Assembly: GCA_020350885.1 (NCBI GenBank)
Contig: CP070727.1
Coordinates: 3,512,209 to 3,575,087, forward strand
Direction: 5' to 3'
DNA from: a bacterium
GTDB lineage: Bacteria > Krumholzibacteriota > Krumholzibacteriia > Krumholzibacteriales > Krumholzibacteriaceae
DNA: 62,879 nucleotides
Shown here: piece after piece, positions 7,487 through 15,789 of the stretch
Layout: every line of letters starts with the position of its first letter
Numbering within the stretch: the first letter of the stretch is position 1
Program-made: the position numbers and the translations under genes
Notes under the pieces: model-generated
Told to the model about the DNA's origin: nothing
The model's input: only the letters and a program-made list of their open reading frames with translations
Databases searched by the model: none

Positions 7487-8842
7487 ATGAAAAAGAAGGA
7501 TTTGTCAAAGACACTCGAAGAAGCGATGCGGCGGGCGAAATCACTGGAGGCTCTGGCTCTGCAACTATGCAAAGAGCTCGAAGAGAGCAAGCTGTACGGA
7601 TCGCCTCAGATGCAGGGCACGGAGTTGCCGTTTCCCAATTGCGACTTGATACCCGAAAGAGACTACGAGTGTGGGAGTTCGCCTTTCGAATGCGGAAAAA
7701 CGGAAACCTACGACTGCCAAGCATCCGGACAGCACGAATTTTTCGAATGCGGGATCTTCGAATGCCCGGACAAGGGGCCGGGTGTCGAGTTCACATGCGA
7801 TCCCAATCGAGATTTTTACTGCGACACGGACTTCAGCTGCGATGATTTCGTCTGTGATGCCGGGCACGGTTACTTCTGCGATAACGACAACGAGTGTGTG
7901 AGTACGTTCCTTTGCAAGAGCTCAACGAACACACAGTGCGACGGATCAACAGGCAACCAATACACCGATGATGACGCACCCCCCGGCGGAACAGGCACCT
8001 CCGGAGATTTCCAGTGTGCAGTGTGGACCGTCAGCGCTAACTTCGACTGTCTCGGCACCTTCGATTGTTGCACACCGAGTGAGTTCGAATGCGGCAACGA
8101 GCAGGATGGTACATTCTCCTGCGGAGGTACGACATGGCCCGATAACTTCGACTGCGGAAGCGGATCCTGCGTATTCAAGTGTGGAAACACCAACCGGACG
8201 GACGCCTACGATTGTATTGGCGACGACGAATACGAATGCCATCCGCCAACATATGTCGCCACAGCCGTCCAGCTCAGCAGCTTCACGGCTACTGCCATCG
8301 CCGAAGGTGTCAGCGTCAAGTGGTCGTGGCACCTCCTGGATATAGGCAACGCCGGATTCAACCTGTACCGGAAGTCGGACGATTCGGATGATTACACACT
8401 GCTCAACACATCGGGACTCATCGTCGGTGAGGACTTCAGTTTCGAGTACATCGACTATACTGCCGAGCGTGGCCATACATACTGGTACAAGCTCGGTGCG
8501 GTCGATCTCGACGGCAGGGAGGAATTCTTCAGTCCGGTGATGGTGAACACCGGTGGTACTCTGTCAAAATTTGAACTCTTGGGCAGCCACCCGAATCCCA
8601 CGACAGGATCAACTACGATCAGCTACCAGATGAGGACACGCGGGCGCGTGGAACTCTCCGTCTACGACGTACAGGGCAGGCTGGTCAAGAAACTCGTGAG
8701 CCGGAATGAGGGTCCCGGCACACGCAAGGTGAAATGGAACGGACTGAACGAACGTGGGAGCAGGGTGAGCGCCGGAGTATACTACTGCAAGCTCAGGATC
8801 GGAGGATGGGAGGGAACCACAAAGATCACAATCATCCGGTAG
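7487..8842 (+). CDS. Aromatic-x-Cys repeat protein with FN3-like and FlgD-like C-terminal domains; candidate radical SAM substrate
   Basis: This 451-residue protein starts at ATG 7487, with a strong AAGGGGGGAG site 6 bases upstream. Residues 1-36 form a charged amphipathic helix (M-K-K-K-D-L-S-K-T-L-E-E-A), not a Sec signal, and resemble a RiPP leader. Residues 52-251 hold 25 cysteines. Twenty of them sit in [F/Y]-x-Cys units, with Cys at 62, 69, 77, 88, 93, 104, 112, 118, 123, 131, 143, 177, 188, 194, 202, 212, 223, 232, 243 and 251; the middle residue is most often Glu or Asp. Residues 258-360 look like an FN3-type domain (G-F-N-L-Y-R-K). Residues 365-451 are a FlgD-like sorting domain ending S-A-G-V-Y-Y-C-K-L-R. 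No known family is recognised for the repeat region. The neighbouring SPASM enzyme makes it a likely modified substrate. Confidence 0.85.
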   Translation: MKKKDLSKTLEEAMRRAKSLEALALQLCKELEESKLYGSPQMQGTELPFPNCDLIPERDYECGSSPFECGKTETYDCQASGQHEFFECGIFECPDKGPGVEFTCDPNRDFYCDTDFSCDDFVCDAGHGYFCDNDNECVSTFLCKSSTNTQCDGSTGNQYTDDDAPPGGTGTSGDFQCAVWTVSANFDCLGTFDCCTPSEFECGNEQDGTFSCGGTTWPDNFDCGSGSCVFKCGNTNRTDAYDCIGDDEYECHPPTYVATAVQLSSFTATAIAEGVSVKWSWHLLDIGNAGFNLYRKSDDSDDYTLLNTSGLIVGEDFSFEYIDYTAERGHTYWYKLGAVDLDGREEFFSPVMVNTGGTLSKFELLGSHPNPTTGSTTISYQMRTRGRVELSVYDVQGRLVKKLVSRNEGPGTRKVKWNGLNERGSRVSAGVYYCKLRIGGWEGTTKITIIR

Positions 8843-8867
8843 TAATATCCGGTTTCGGTTAAATTCG

Positions 8868-8904
8868 ATAGCGGTCGAGGCGGCGAGGGCTGCACGGCCG
8901 CTAT
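8868..8904 (+). terminator. Possible attenuating hairpin after the repeat-protein gene
   Basis: ATAGCGG (8868-8874) pairs with CCGCTAT (8898-8904), followed by TTTC. The loop is GC-rich and may add pairing. A partial terminator here would yield more transcript for the putative substrate than for the downstream enzymes, as in many peptide-modification operons. Confidence 0.3.
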
Positions 8905-9003
8905 TTCATCCCGTTCCAACGGGAATCATATGAATGAAGCCGGACGAGCCTCATGCCGGCCAGCGGAGACGAATCCTCGCCATTCGGATCGAAAGACAGT
9001 ACC

Positions 9004-10185
9004 ATGGGTAGATTCTCCAGCCTATCAAGCAAAAACAGACGATCGCTTATAGATGCAACCAGGCATCAGATAATCAGCAAGCGATTCCCACGCGTGGTGT
9101 TCATGGAATTGTTCGTAACTGCCCGATGCAACCTCCACTGCCCCTACTGTTTCGTTCGTAACAAACGCGATAGGGACATGTCCTGGGAGACGGCGACAAG
9201 TGCGCTGGATTATTTCCTTAGGGAATGCGGCCAGGCGCAACATCTGACGATCCTTTTTTTCGGGGGCGAGCCCATGCTAAGAATGGATTTCATCAAGGAA
9301 TTCGTTCCGTACGCCCTCGACCGCGTCGGGCAGACCGGCAAATCACTCTCCTTCGATATGACCACGAACGGAACATTGCTCGACGTTGATAGCGCCCGGT
9401 TCTTCGCCAGGTACAAGATCAAATACCTGCTCAGTATCGACGGGCTCAAGGAGGATCATGACCGCTATAGGTCGTTCAGCGATGGAAGCGGAAGCTGGGA
9501 TCTGATCGTCAACCTCCTGCCAATGCTCAAACGGTACCAGCCGTGGCAGGGAGCCAGGATGACGCCGTCGCCCGAGAGCTCATCACGCATCGTAGATGGC
9601 GTCAAGGTACTGTACGAGCGTGGCATCAACCAGTTCATAATCGGCTCCGCACACGGGATGCACTGGCCCCCGGAAAGTATCCGTGCCTATTTCGAACAGA
9701 TGCAGGCGCTGAGTGATCTCTACATCGATATGAAGCTCGAGAATAAGCCTTTCCGGCTTACGATCTTCGAGCGGGGCAATCTGGAGGAGGAGGCAGATAA
9801 ATATATGAATATGTGGGGGTGCGGTGCCGGGCGAGGGCGATTATGCGTGAACTTCGATGGAACGTTGTACGGCTGCTCGAAACTCATGACCATAACCGGA
9901 GATAATACAGGACTCCTGCCGCTCGGCTCTCTACAAGAGGGCTGGACGAACGCCCTCAACCGCAGCGTGTTGAACGATGCCTCTCTCCGGTACCGCATCA
10001 AGTGCCGGGATTGTAAGCTCGGTAACGAGTGTGTGGGCGGATGTCCCGCCATCAATTGGGAGGAGACGGGACATGTGCTGATGTGCGGGCCGTACCACCG
10101 GGCATTCACGGCCCTCTACCAGAAACTCGGTGATTATTTCTACAATCGATGGATAGAAAAGACGGGAAAGCCTCCCCCACAATAG
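9004..10185 (+). CDS. Radical SAM/SPASM-domain maturase
   Basis: This protein has about 393 residues. The radical SAM cluster motif is T-A-R-C-N-L-H-C-P-Y-C-F (Cys near 42, 46 and 49), followed by a G-G-E-P SAM-binding motif and T-T-N-G-T. The C-terminal SPASM region has C-G-A-G-R-G-R-L-C-V-N-F-D-G-T-L-Y-G-C and C-R-D-C-K-L-G-N-E-C-V-G-G-C-P, the ligands for two auxiliary Fe-S clusters. SPASM enzymes typically install thioether, C-C or cyclophane crosslinks on ribosomal peptides. The ATG at 9004 is chosen; an ATG at 8953 would add 17 residues, and neither has a strong ribosome site. Its place directly after the aromatic-x-Cys protein suggests that protein as the substrate. Confidence 0.9.
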   Translation: MGRFSSLSSKNRRSLIDATRHQIISKRFPRVVFMELFVTARCNLHCPYCFVRNKRDRDMSWETATSALDYFLRECGQAQHLTILFFGGEPMLRMDFIKEFVPYALDRVGQTGKSLSFDMTTNGTLLDVDSARFFARYKIKYLLSIDGLKEDHDRYRSFSDGSGSWDLIVNLLPMLKRYQPWQGARMTPSPESSSRIVDGVKVLYERGINQFIIGSAHGMHWPPESIRAYFEQMQALSDLYIDMKLENKPFRLTIFERGNLEEEADKYMNMWGCGAGRGRLCVNFDGTLYGCSKLMTITGDNTGLLPLGSLQEGWTNALNRSVLNDASLRYRIKCRDCKLGNECVGGCPAINWEETGHVLMCGPYHRAFTALYQKLGDYFYNRWIEKTGKPPPQ

Positions 10186-10221
10186 CACACCGCCCCCCCA
10201 CCAAGGGAACGAGAGCGGAGA

Positions 10222-13200
10222 ATGATCCTCCCGCCAGATGAGAGGCTGGAATCGTTGGCACACGGCGCACATAAAAAACAGAGGCACTTACTCGTATGCG
10301 GGCGGAACGGTGGAATCCCGCCGGTACCGGATTGCGATATCCTCGAACTGCAGGGGGATGGAGACAGCTGGCTGCTGCGGATCGACGGCGAGGATGCGAC
10401 CGGTGATTTGACGTCCCTCTTGAGACGGATCCGAACGCACTACGACAGGATCTATCTCGATAATACGAAACCTCTCCCCTGGAACTCCAATAATGCAACA
10501 GAGATATTCATCGAGCGATTGCGATGGTCCGCCAGGGAGGTCCGGGTGCGTATCAAACCGGACGATTCCACCGGTGGTCATTGGGGGCCGGCGGTCGAGA
10601 AGTACGGATCCACCGGAATCGAGATCACACGGCAGAAGGAAAATGGATCCACCTGGGCAGTGATCCCTGGAAAGGAACATGGATACACGCTTGCGGTCAT
10701 CGTCACCGTCCACAATCGATACGAAATCTCAATCCACTCGATCTCGTCCCTCCTTGCATCCTGGATTCCACCCTGTCATCTCATCATCGTCGACGACGGG
10801 TCCGACGACCCGCGCATCCAAAAGTGGCTCGACGGGCTGGACGTCTCACCCCACCTGTTGCACCTCATACGGCAGGACCGAATCGGTGCATACTGGCGCG
10901 TCATCAACAGGGCTTGGGGCCTTATCGAGGGGATCGAAGGTATCGAGTATACCGCAGTCTGCGATAATGATTTCATCTATCATCCCTGGTGGTTCCTCGT
11001 CGGCCTGCTCCGCTATGAGTCATTGATGCGCTCGGAGGGCGAACGATTTCCGGGTGCGTTCACGTGCTTCCACCTCGGTCCCGAACACTGCCGCCATCCC
11101 TACAAGGAAACACACGCGACGTCATTCGGCGAACTATGCGTTCTCGAGAGTGGGTGGCTACGGAATTTCGTTATTCCCGAGCCAATACGCAGGCAGGTCG
11201 GCCCCCTGACAAAGGACGGTAGCGTGGAATACATCCGCAGGCTCATCAAATCCGCTCGCACATTTGTGGGAACGATCCCCAGCTATGTGCAGCACATCGG
11301 TGGTAAGAGCTCGCTCTACGGGCATTCGGCGGATCCGGATATCGCCCCGGATTTCATGGGCGAGGGGATCGATGAGGCCGCAGGCGCTTCCGATCATGCC
11401 CTTTCGTTGGCTTCGATCTCCCTTCCGGTACAATCCGTATCCGATCAGACCGGAAGGCCCCCAGGGGTATGGAAGGTCATCCATCAGCACGAAGGCACAA
11501 TTACATCCGAAACCGAATACGCCCAATCCGACATGTCCGAGGTCGCGCGAGAACTCAGCCGTGGCAAGGGTGGGAGGCACCCGATTCTCGTCGTCAGCAC
11601 CTACGGTCTCGGTGATGCCCTCATGATGGGCCCGGCGCTCAACGCCCTGCATGAGAAGTTTCCCCTCTGCCCCATCCAAATCATGTGCGGAAACCAGGAA
11701 TTCATCATGTTTCTCTACAATTCATGCATTGCCACTGTCATCGCGGGTCCGTGGAATCCCCGGATGGAGCGTCACGTGAGCGGATTTTACCACCATGCCT
11801 ACATGATGGGAGCATGGTTGACGCAGAATCCGGATGCATTCTGGAAGAACGGGTACGAGATCGCATGCGAGCAGCTTCTGGTCAAGCCTGATAAGCTCCT
11901 GCCGCAATTCCACTACACAGCCGAGGAGGATGCATACGTAAAGAATGCGCTGACCAGGCACGGTATCGATCACAACCGGATGACGACCGTTCTCATTCAC
12001 GGTGAGAGCAGTTCGCTCGTTCGCCGATGGCCGATGCCGCGTGTTCTAGACACGGCCGGAAAACTGGCGGGCGGGAACATAGTCGTTATTGTGGCGGCCA
12101 CACAGCTGTACTCGGACTTTCATCATCCCCCCGATATCCCGAATGTGATGTATACCGCCAGGGAATTTGCCGACCTATCCACACGAGAGACCCTGCTGTT
12201 GACCAAGCATGTCGATCTTGTGATAGCAGTTGACAGTGTCTTCTCTCACCTATCGGCTGCCTTCGACAAACCGGCCGTACTCCTCTATGGAGCATTCGAT
12301 CCGGCTATCCGGGCAAAACATTTCCCCTTCGCCACCATCGTGCAGAGTGATGTTCCTTGCGGCCCCTGCCATCAGCATACGCCGCGGTGTTACCTGGACG
12401 AGCTCAGGGATGTTCCGAGATGCATGGATGCCATTACGGTGGATGAAGTGTGCAAGACGGCAACCGCTGTGCTCGAAGGCCGGAGAGAACCGGACAGGCT
12501 GCAGGCCGTTCAGCTCGACGAAACGGATATGCCGCCATGTCCGCTCTGCGGATCACCCGTCAGTCACTTTGCATGGCGAAAACGGGATGTCTTCTACCAG
12601 CAATGCGATTCATGCCGGACGCTATTTCGACCCGATCACCCTTCGACCGGCGACCTGTTTGTTCCCTGGCGACAGCACTGGATCGATATATCAAAACGCG
12701 GCGGCAGGATGCAGCTACGAGGTGTCCTGTCACATTTTGCTACACTGCTGGGCGACCTGCTTCCGGATCCGGCAAGGCGAAAAGCCCTGGATATCGGTGC
12801 GGGAAGCGGCATATGGTGCATCATGCTGCATGAGGCAGGCTGGCAGTGTGATGCATACGAACCGGACGAGGCTGCAGCACGGGAACTGGAGAATCTAGGC
12901 ATACCGAATATTGCACAGGGCATATCCGGAGAGATGGGACTTGCGGGCGACAGGCAATACGATGCTGTTTTTCTGATGCACCATGTCATGTTCGTATCAG
13001 ATCTGGACAGGTTGATGCGGATCATCGATGCTGCGGTTGCACAAGGCGGCCTGCTCGTCTTCTCGAGCCCGGTTGCGAATTATGCTTCTTACAACGAAGC
13101 CTGGCCGCTCAACCGGGAGGTTGCCGGCGCAAACCTGATCATCCCATCGATTCAGGGCTTGGATATATTCATGCACCGCAGAGGATTTGAACCTCTCTGG

Positions 13201-13254
13201 CGCAGCAAGATCCGACAGCGGGTGTCCGAGATAATGGTGTGGCGAAAGGTATAG
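10222..13254 (+). CDS. Trifunctional GT2 - GT9 - SAM-methyltransferase fusion protein
   Basis: This 1010-residue cytoplasmic protein has three enzyme-like parts. Residues 1-150 are of unknown fold. Residues 155-370 are a family 2 glycosyltransferase (V-I-V-T-V-H-N-R, I-I-V-D-D-G-S-D-D, and a D-N-D metal-site motif near 248). Residues 453-750 are a GT9/heptosyltransferase-like domain (S-T-Y-G-L-G-D-A-L, I-A-V-D-S-V-F-S-H-L-S-A-A, then C-G-P-C...C). A zinc ribbon follows (C773, C776, C795, C798), leading into a class I methyltransferase (A-L-D-I-G-A-G-S-G, residues 855-1000). Such a chain could add and methylate a short glycan. It begins 36 bases after the SPASM gene, so glycosylation of the repeat protein is a reasonable guess. 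Acceptor and sugars are unknown. Confidence 0.85.
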   Translation: MILPPDERLESLAHGAHKKQRHLLVCGRNGGIPPVPDCDILELQGDGDSWLLRIDGEDATGDLTSLLRRIRTHYDRIYLDNTKPLPWNSNNATEIFIERLRWSAREVRVRIKPDDSTGGHWGPAVEKYGSTGIEITRQKENGSTWAVIPGKEHGYTLAVIVTVHNRYEISIHSISSLLASWIPPCHLIIVDDGSDDPRIQKWLDGLDVSPHLLHLIRQDRIGAYWRVINRAWGLIEGIEGIEYTAVCDNDFIYHPWWFLVGLLRYESLMRSEGERFPGAFTCFHLGPEHCRHPYKETHATSFGELCVLESGWLRNFVIPEPIRRQVGPLTKDGSVEYIRRLIKSARTFVGTIPSYVQHIGGKSSLYGHSADPDIAPDFMGEGIDEAAGASDHALSLASISLPVQSVSDQTGRPPGVWKVIHQHEGTITSETEYAQSDMSEVARELSRGKGGRHPILVVSTYGLGDALMMGPALNALHEKFPLCPIQIMCGNQEFIMFLYNSCIATVIAGPWNPRMERHVSGFYHHAYMMGAWLTQNPDAFWKNGYEIACEQLLVKPDKLLPQFHYTAEEDAYVKNALTRHGIDHNRMTTVLIHGESSSLVRRWPMPRVLDTAGKLAGGNIVVIVAATQLYSDFHHPPDIPNVMYTAREFADLSTRETLLLTKHVDLVIAVDSVFSHLSAAFDKPAVLLYGAFDPAIRAKHFPFATIVQSDVPCGPCHQHTPRCYLDELRDVPRCMDAITVDEVCKTATAVLEGRREPDRLQAVQLDETDMPPCPLCGSPVSHFAWRKRDVFYQQCDSCRTLFRPDHPSTGDLFVPWRQHWIDISKRGGRMQLRGVLSHFATLLGDLLPDPARRKALDIGAGSGIWCIMLHEAGWQCDAYEPDEAAARELENLGIPNIAQGISGEMGLAGDRQYDAVFLMHHVMFVSDLDRLMRIIDAAVAQGGLLVFSSPVANYASYNEAWPLNREVAGANLIIPSIQGLDIFMHRRGFEPLWRSKIRQRVSEIMVWRKV

Positions 13255-13263
13255 ATCCCGGCC

Positions 13264-14004
13264 ATGGACACGAACATGCACACGACCTCCGGTAACAACT
13301 CTGAAAGGAATCATCCTGACACGATTAAAACTCTAACGCACCTTGACCGGATTCTACTCCACCTGTCCCGACCCGCCGTCGACCGGCAGGAATACGAAAC
13401 CGCCGAACAACGGCTCGGTGTCATCATCGGTAACATCAAGAGGATTCTGAACGGAAATCCAGGATACACGGACGAGCGTATCGTGCGGATCTTCCAGGAG
13501 GTGATCTTCGGAGGGATTCGCCTGCAACCGACCAGGAATACCGGACACGGCGAGAGCTTTCTCGGCAGCACACTGGCACGCCGTATCGGTAACTGCACAG
13601 GGCTGACAAGCATCTACCTGGCAGCGGCCCGGCCGTTGGGTGTGCCGATGTTCGCATCATTTGGGGACACACACGTTCGGGTGATCCTCCGCGGAAGCTC
13701 CCGGGACACGATCATCGAGCCGATGAACAAAGGTATGGTGGAAGCTGCGAAGAAAAACATGACGGGAACGTGGCGGACCTTAACCGACCGGGAGTTTGTT
13801 GCGGTGATCCTCAACAACCGGGCGGCCTTTCTATATGCGAAAAAGCAGGAATGGAGGGCCTGCGCCCGTGACCTCCGGGCGGCCCTGCATCTCTTTCCGG
13901 AGCACCCGGATATCCCTCACAATCTCCAGGAAATCCAGCAATTTCTGAGTGAGCAAGTCCGGCGGGGAGAGGCGCGGGAGGACGATCCTCTGCAGCACTC
14001 GTAA
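13264..14004 (+). CDS. Transglutaminase-like (SirB1-type) protein with a C-terminal TPR-like region
   Basis: This 246-residue protein begins 9 bases after the glycosyltransferase fusion. The core R-R-I-G-N-C-T-G-L-T-S-I-Y-L-A-A-A, then G-V-P-M-F-A-S-F-G-D-T-H-V-R-V and I-I-E-P-M-N-K-G, fits the Cys-His-acid order of the SirB1/transglutaminase-like fold. Here Cys is followed by a G-L-T-S helix, and His follows G-D-T. The last 80 residues form helical repeats (N-N-R-A-A-F-L-Y-A-K-K, L-R-A-A-L-H-L-F-P-E-H-P) like the TPR tail of SirB1 proteins. It could act as a cysteine protease, amide crosslinker or non-catalytic peptide binder. As the last gene of the operon it may process or recognise the modified protein. 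No signal peptide is seen. Confidence 0.75.
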   Translation: MDTNMHTTSGNNSERNHPDTIKTLTHLDRILLHLSRPAVDRQEYETAEQRLGVIIGNIKRILNGNPGYTDERIVRIFQEVIFGGIRLQPTRNTGHGESFLGSTLARRIGNCTGLTSIYLAAARPLGVPMFASFGDTHVRVILRGSSRDTIIEPMNKGMVEAAKKNMTGTWRTLTDREFVAVILNNRAAFLYAKKQEWRACARDLRAALHLFPEHPDIPHNLQEIQQFLSEQVRRGEAREDDPLQHS

Positions 14005-14015
14005 TCCCGCCAGCA

Positions 14016-14035
14016 CCGTGTTTCCGTATACACGG
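14016..14035. terminator. Possible bidirectional terminator between convergent genes
   Basis: CCGTGT (14016-14021) and ACACGG (14030-14035) form a 6-base stem with an 8-base loop in the 42-base gap between the modification operon and the convergent peptidase gene. There is no clear U-tract. Confidence 0.25.
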
Positions 14036-14046
14036 AGTGTGCTTCC

Positions 14047-15669
14047 TCAGAATTTCTCGTCGTACTTCGTCCAGAGGTCGTCGCCGAGCTTCCAGTAGGC
14101 CTCGTTGATCTTCTCGGCCACCCCAACGCTGTACTCGGTGAGGAATTGAATCGCCTTCGCCGGATCCTTCTCGAAAAGGCGCAGCGCCTCGGCCTCGATG
14201 CGGCGCTGATTTTCGAAGGTCTCCTGATGGATCGGATCACGTACCGCAGCCACGTCATGACGCATATCACCCCAGCGGTGCGCGGCGATCGTGCTGACGC
14301 GGTTCACACCCCACCAGGCACTCTCCCGGGTGTACGCGGGCCTACCCCCCTTGCCCCCGACCTCCCATGATTCGGGAAGATCCGTCACACAGTTGTAGAG
14401 CGGTGTGAAGCATGTCATCGCCGGGTTGTCCCACCCCATCCAGATAAGGCCGCCCACCGGATCCGGGAGCCAGTCGCGAGACTGCGATATGAAAACGTAT
14501 ATGCAGTAATACCGGGCGATCGTTCGCTCACCCATCTTGTGCAGAGCCCCGTTGATCTTCCAGAGCGGCATCTGGTCGTAGTTCATGAACGGATTCGCGT
14601 AGGGACTCTTTACGGCCTTCCCTTCCTCGTCGGTGACGAGCATGAACTTGGTCATGTCGTACTCGGTCCCCTCGTAGGTGTCGGCGAAGAGTCTCATCAT
14701 GTCCTCCACCGATACCTTCTCTTCCGGTTTCACCGAGAAGGGGAAGTTCTCACCGTTGGGATCGAGCTCGAGAGAGGGTGCCAGGATATCGAAGACACGC
14801 CACTCGCGCCGGCGCGCCCACATCGATTTCCGGTCGCCGTAGGCGTAGCAGAACTCAAACGGCTTGCCGCTCTTGGGATCCCATAGACCGAGCTCTTCGG
14901 CGGCGGAGAAGACGTTCTTCGAGGCCATGAAGTTATCCTTGTCCTTGATATCGATCTCGCGGATCCGGGGAGAGTTTGCATTGACGCTCACATGGCCGTC
15001 CGGTACGCGTTGGGCCGCCCAGACGGCACCGACCTTTCCCTGGCCGGGGCCCACGACCTCGAAGTGCCAGACCTCCTTCGTATCGGCAAACGTGAGGCAT
15101 TCGCCACCGTCGTTGTAGCCGTACTCGGCAAGCAGCTCCCCGGCGAGAGCGATCGCCTCCCGGGCCGTCTTGCAGCGTTCTGCGAGGATCCGTGTCAGCT
15201 CGTAACAATTTATCATCCCCTTGTCACTCTTGAGCAGATCCTTCCCTCCGAAGGTAGACTCGCCGATGGCGAGTTGATGCTCGTTCATGCAGGGATAGAT
15301 CGAATAGATATGTCCGTAGGTCTCGGGCACCTGGGGGATCGACACGGAGTAGACGAGCCCCGTCGTATCGCCCATCCCGACCATGTAGTCGGTCTTCATG
15401 AAGATATCACACTTCCCGCCCCGTTCATGCTTCATGCGCGGGACGACCGCCATCCAGGTTCTCCCGTCATGGCCGTCACAGGTGTGTGAGGTCATCACAG
15501 ACCCGTCCACGGAGGCGAGCCGTCCGACCGTGATCGTCGTACAGCCCTCCGGGTACTCGGCCGTCGCATCCGCAACGAGCTGCACGGTAAGTGTAACTAT
15601 GACAACGAACATCATGCACAACATGTACACGAAGGAATTAGGGCCGTTCGGTATCGGTGAATTCCGCAT
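14047..15669 (-). CDS. C69-family dipeptidase, exported
   Basis: This 540-residue protein has an N-terminal membrane/signal segment (residues 13-34). The sequence E-G-C-T-T-I-T-V-G-R-L-A-S-V-D-G-S follows, with Cys43 as the expected N-terminal nucleophile after processing. The downstream G-I/V-A-I-G-E-S-T-F-G and Y-G-Y-N-D-G-G-E-C-L-T-F-A-D blocks are typical of C69 (PepD-like) Ntn hydrolases, which cleave dipeptides or act as aminopeptidases. The ATG at 15669 has GGAAGG about 10 bases upstream. It converges on the modification operon with only 42 bases between them. No functional link is evident, although an exported peptidase next to a peptide-like substrate is worth noting. Confidence 0.87.
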   Translation of the reverse strand: MRNSPIPNGPNSFVYMLCMMFVVIVTLTVQLVADATAEYPEGCTTITVGRLASVDGSVMTSHTCDGHDGRTWMAVVPRMKHERGGKCDIFMKTDYMVGMGDTTGLVYSVSIPQVPETYGHIYSIYPCMNEHQLAIGESTFGGKDLLKSDKGMINCYELTRILAERCKTAREAIALAGELLAEYGYNDGGECLTFADTKEVWHFEVVGPGQGKVGAVWAAQRVPDGHVSVNANSPRIREIDIKDKDNFMASKNVFSAAEELGLWDPKSGKPFEFCYAYGDRKSMWARRREWRVFDILAPSLELDPNGENFPFSVKPEEKVSVEDMMRLFADTYEGTEYDMTKFMLVTDEEGKAVKSPYANPFMNYDQMPLWKINGALHKMGERTIARYYCIYVFISQSRDWLPDPVGGLIWMGWDNPAMTCFTPLYNCVTDLPESWEVGGKGGRPAYTRESAWWGVNRVSTIAAHRWGDMRHDVAAVRDPIHQETFENQRRIEAEALRLFEKDPAKAIQFLTEYSVGVAEKINEAYWKLGDDLWTKYDEKF

Positions 15670-15789
15670 TGGTGTTCCTTCCTTTCTTGCAATGTGATCC
15701 GGCTCTCACCATTCGAACCGTATTCGAAAAACATATCATAATTCTCCAGAATAAACAATTTCGAAATGATTGCCGCTGCCGGCAAGGCC

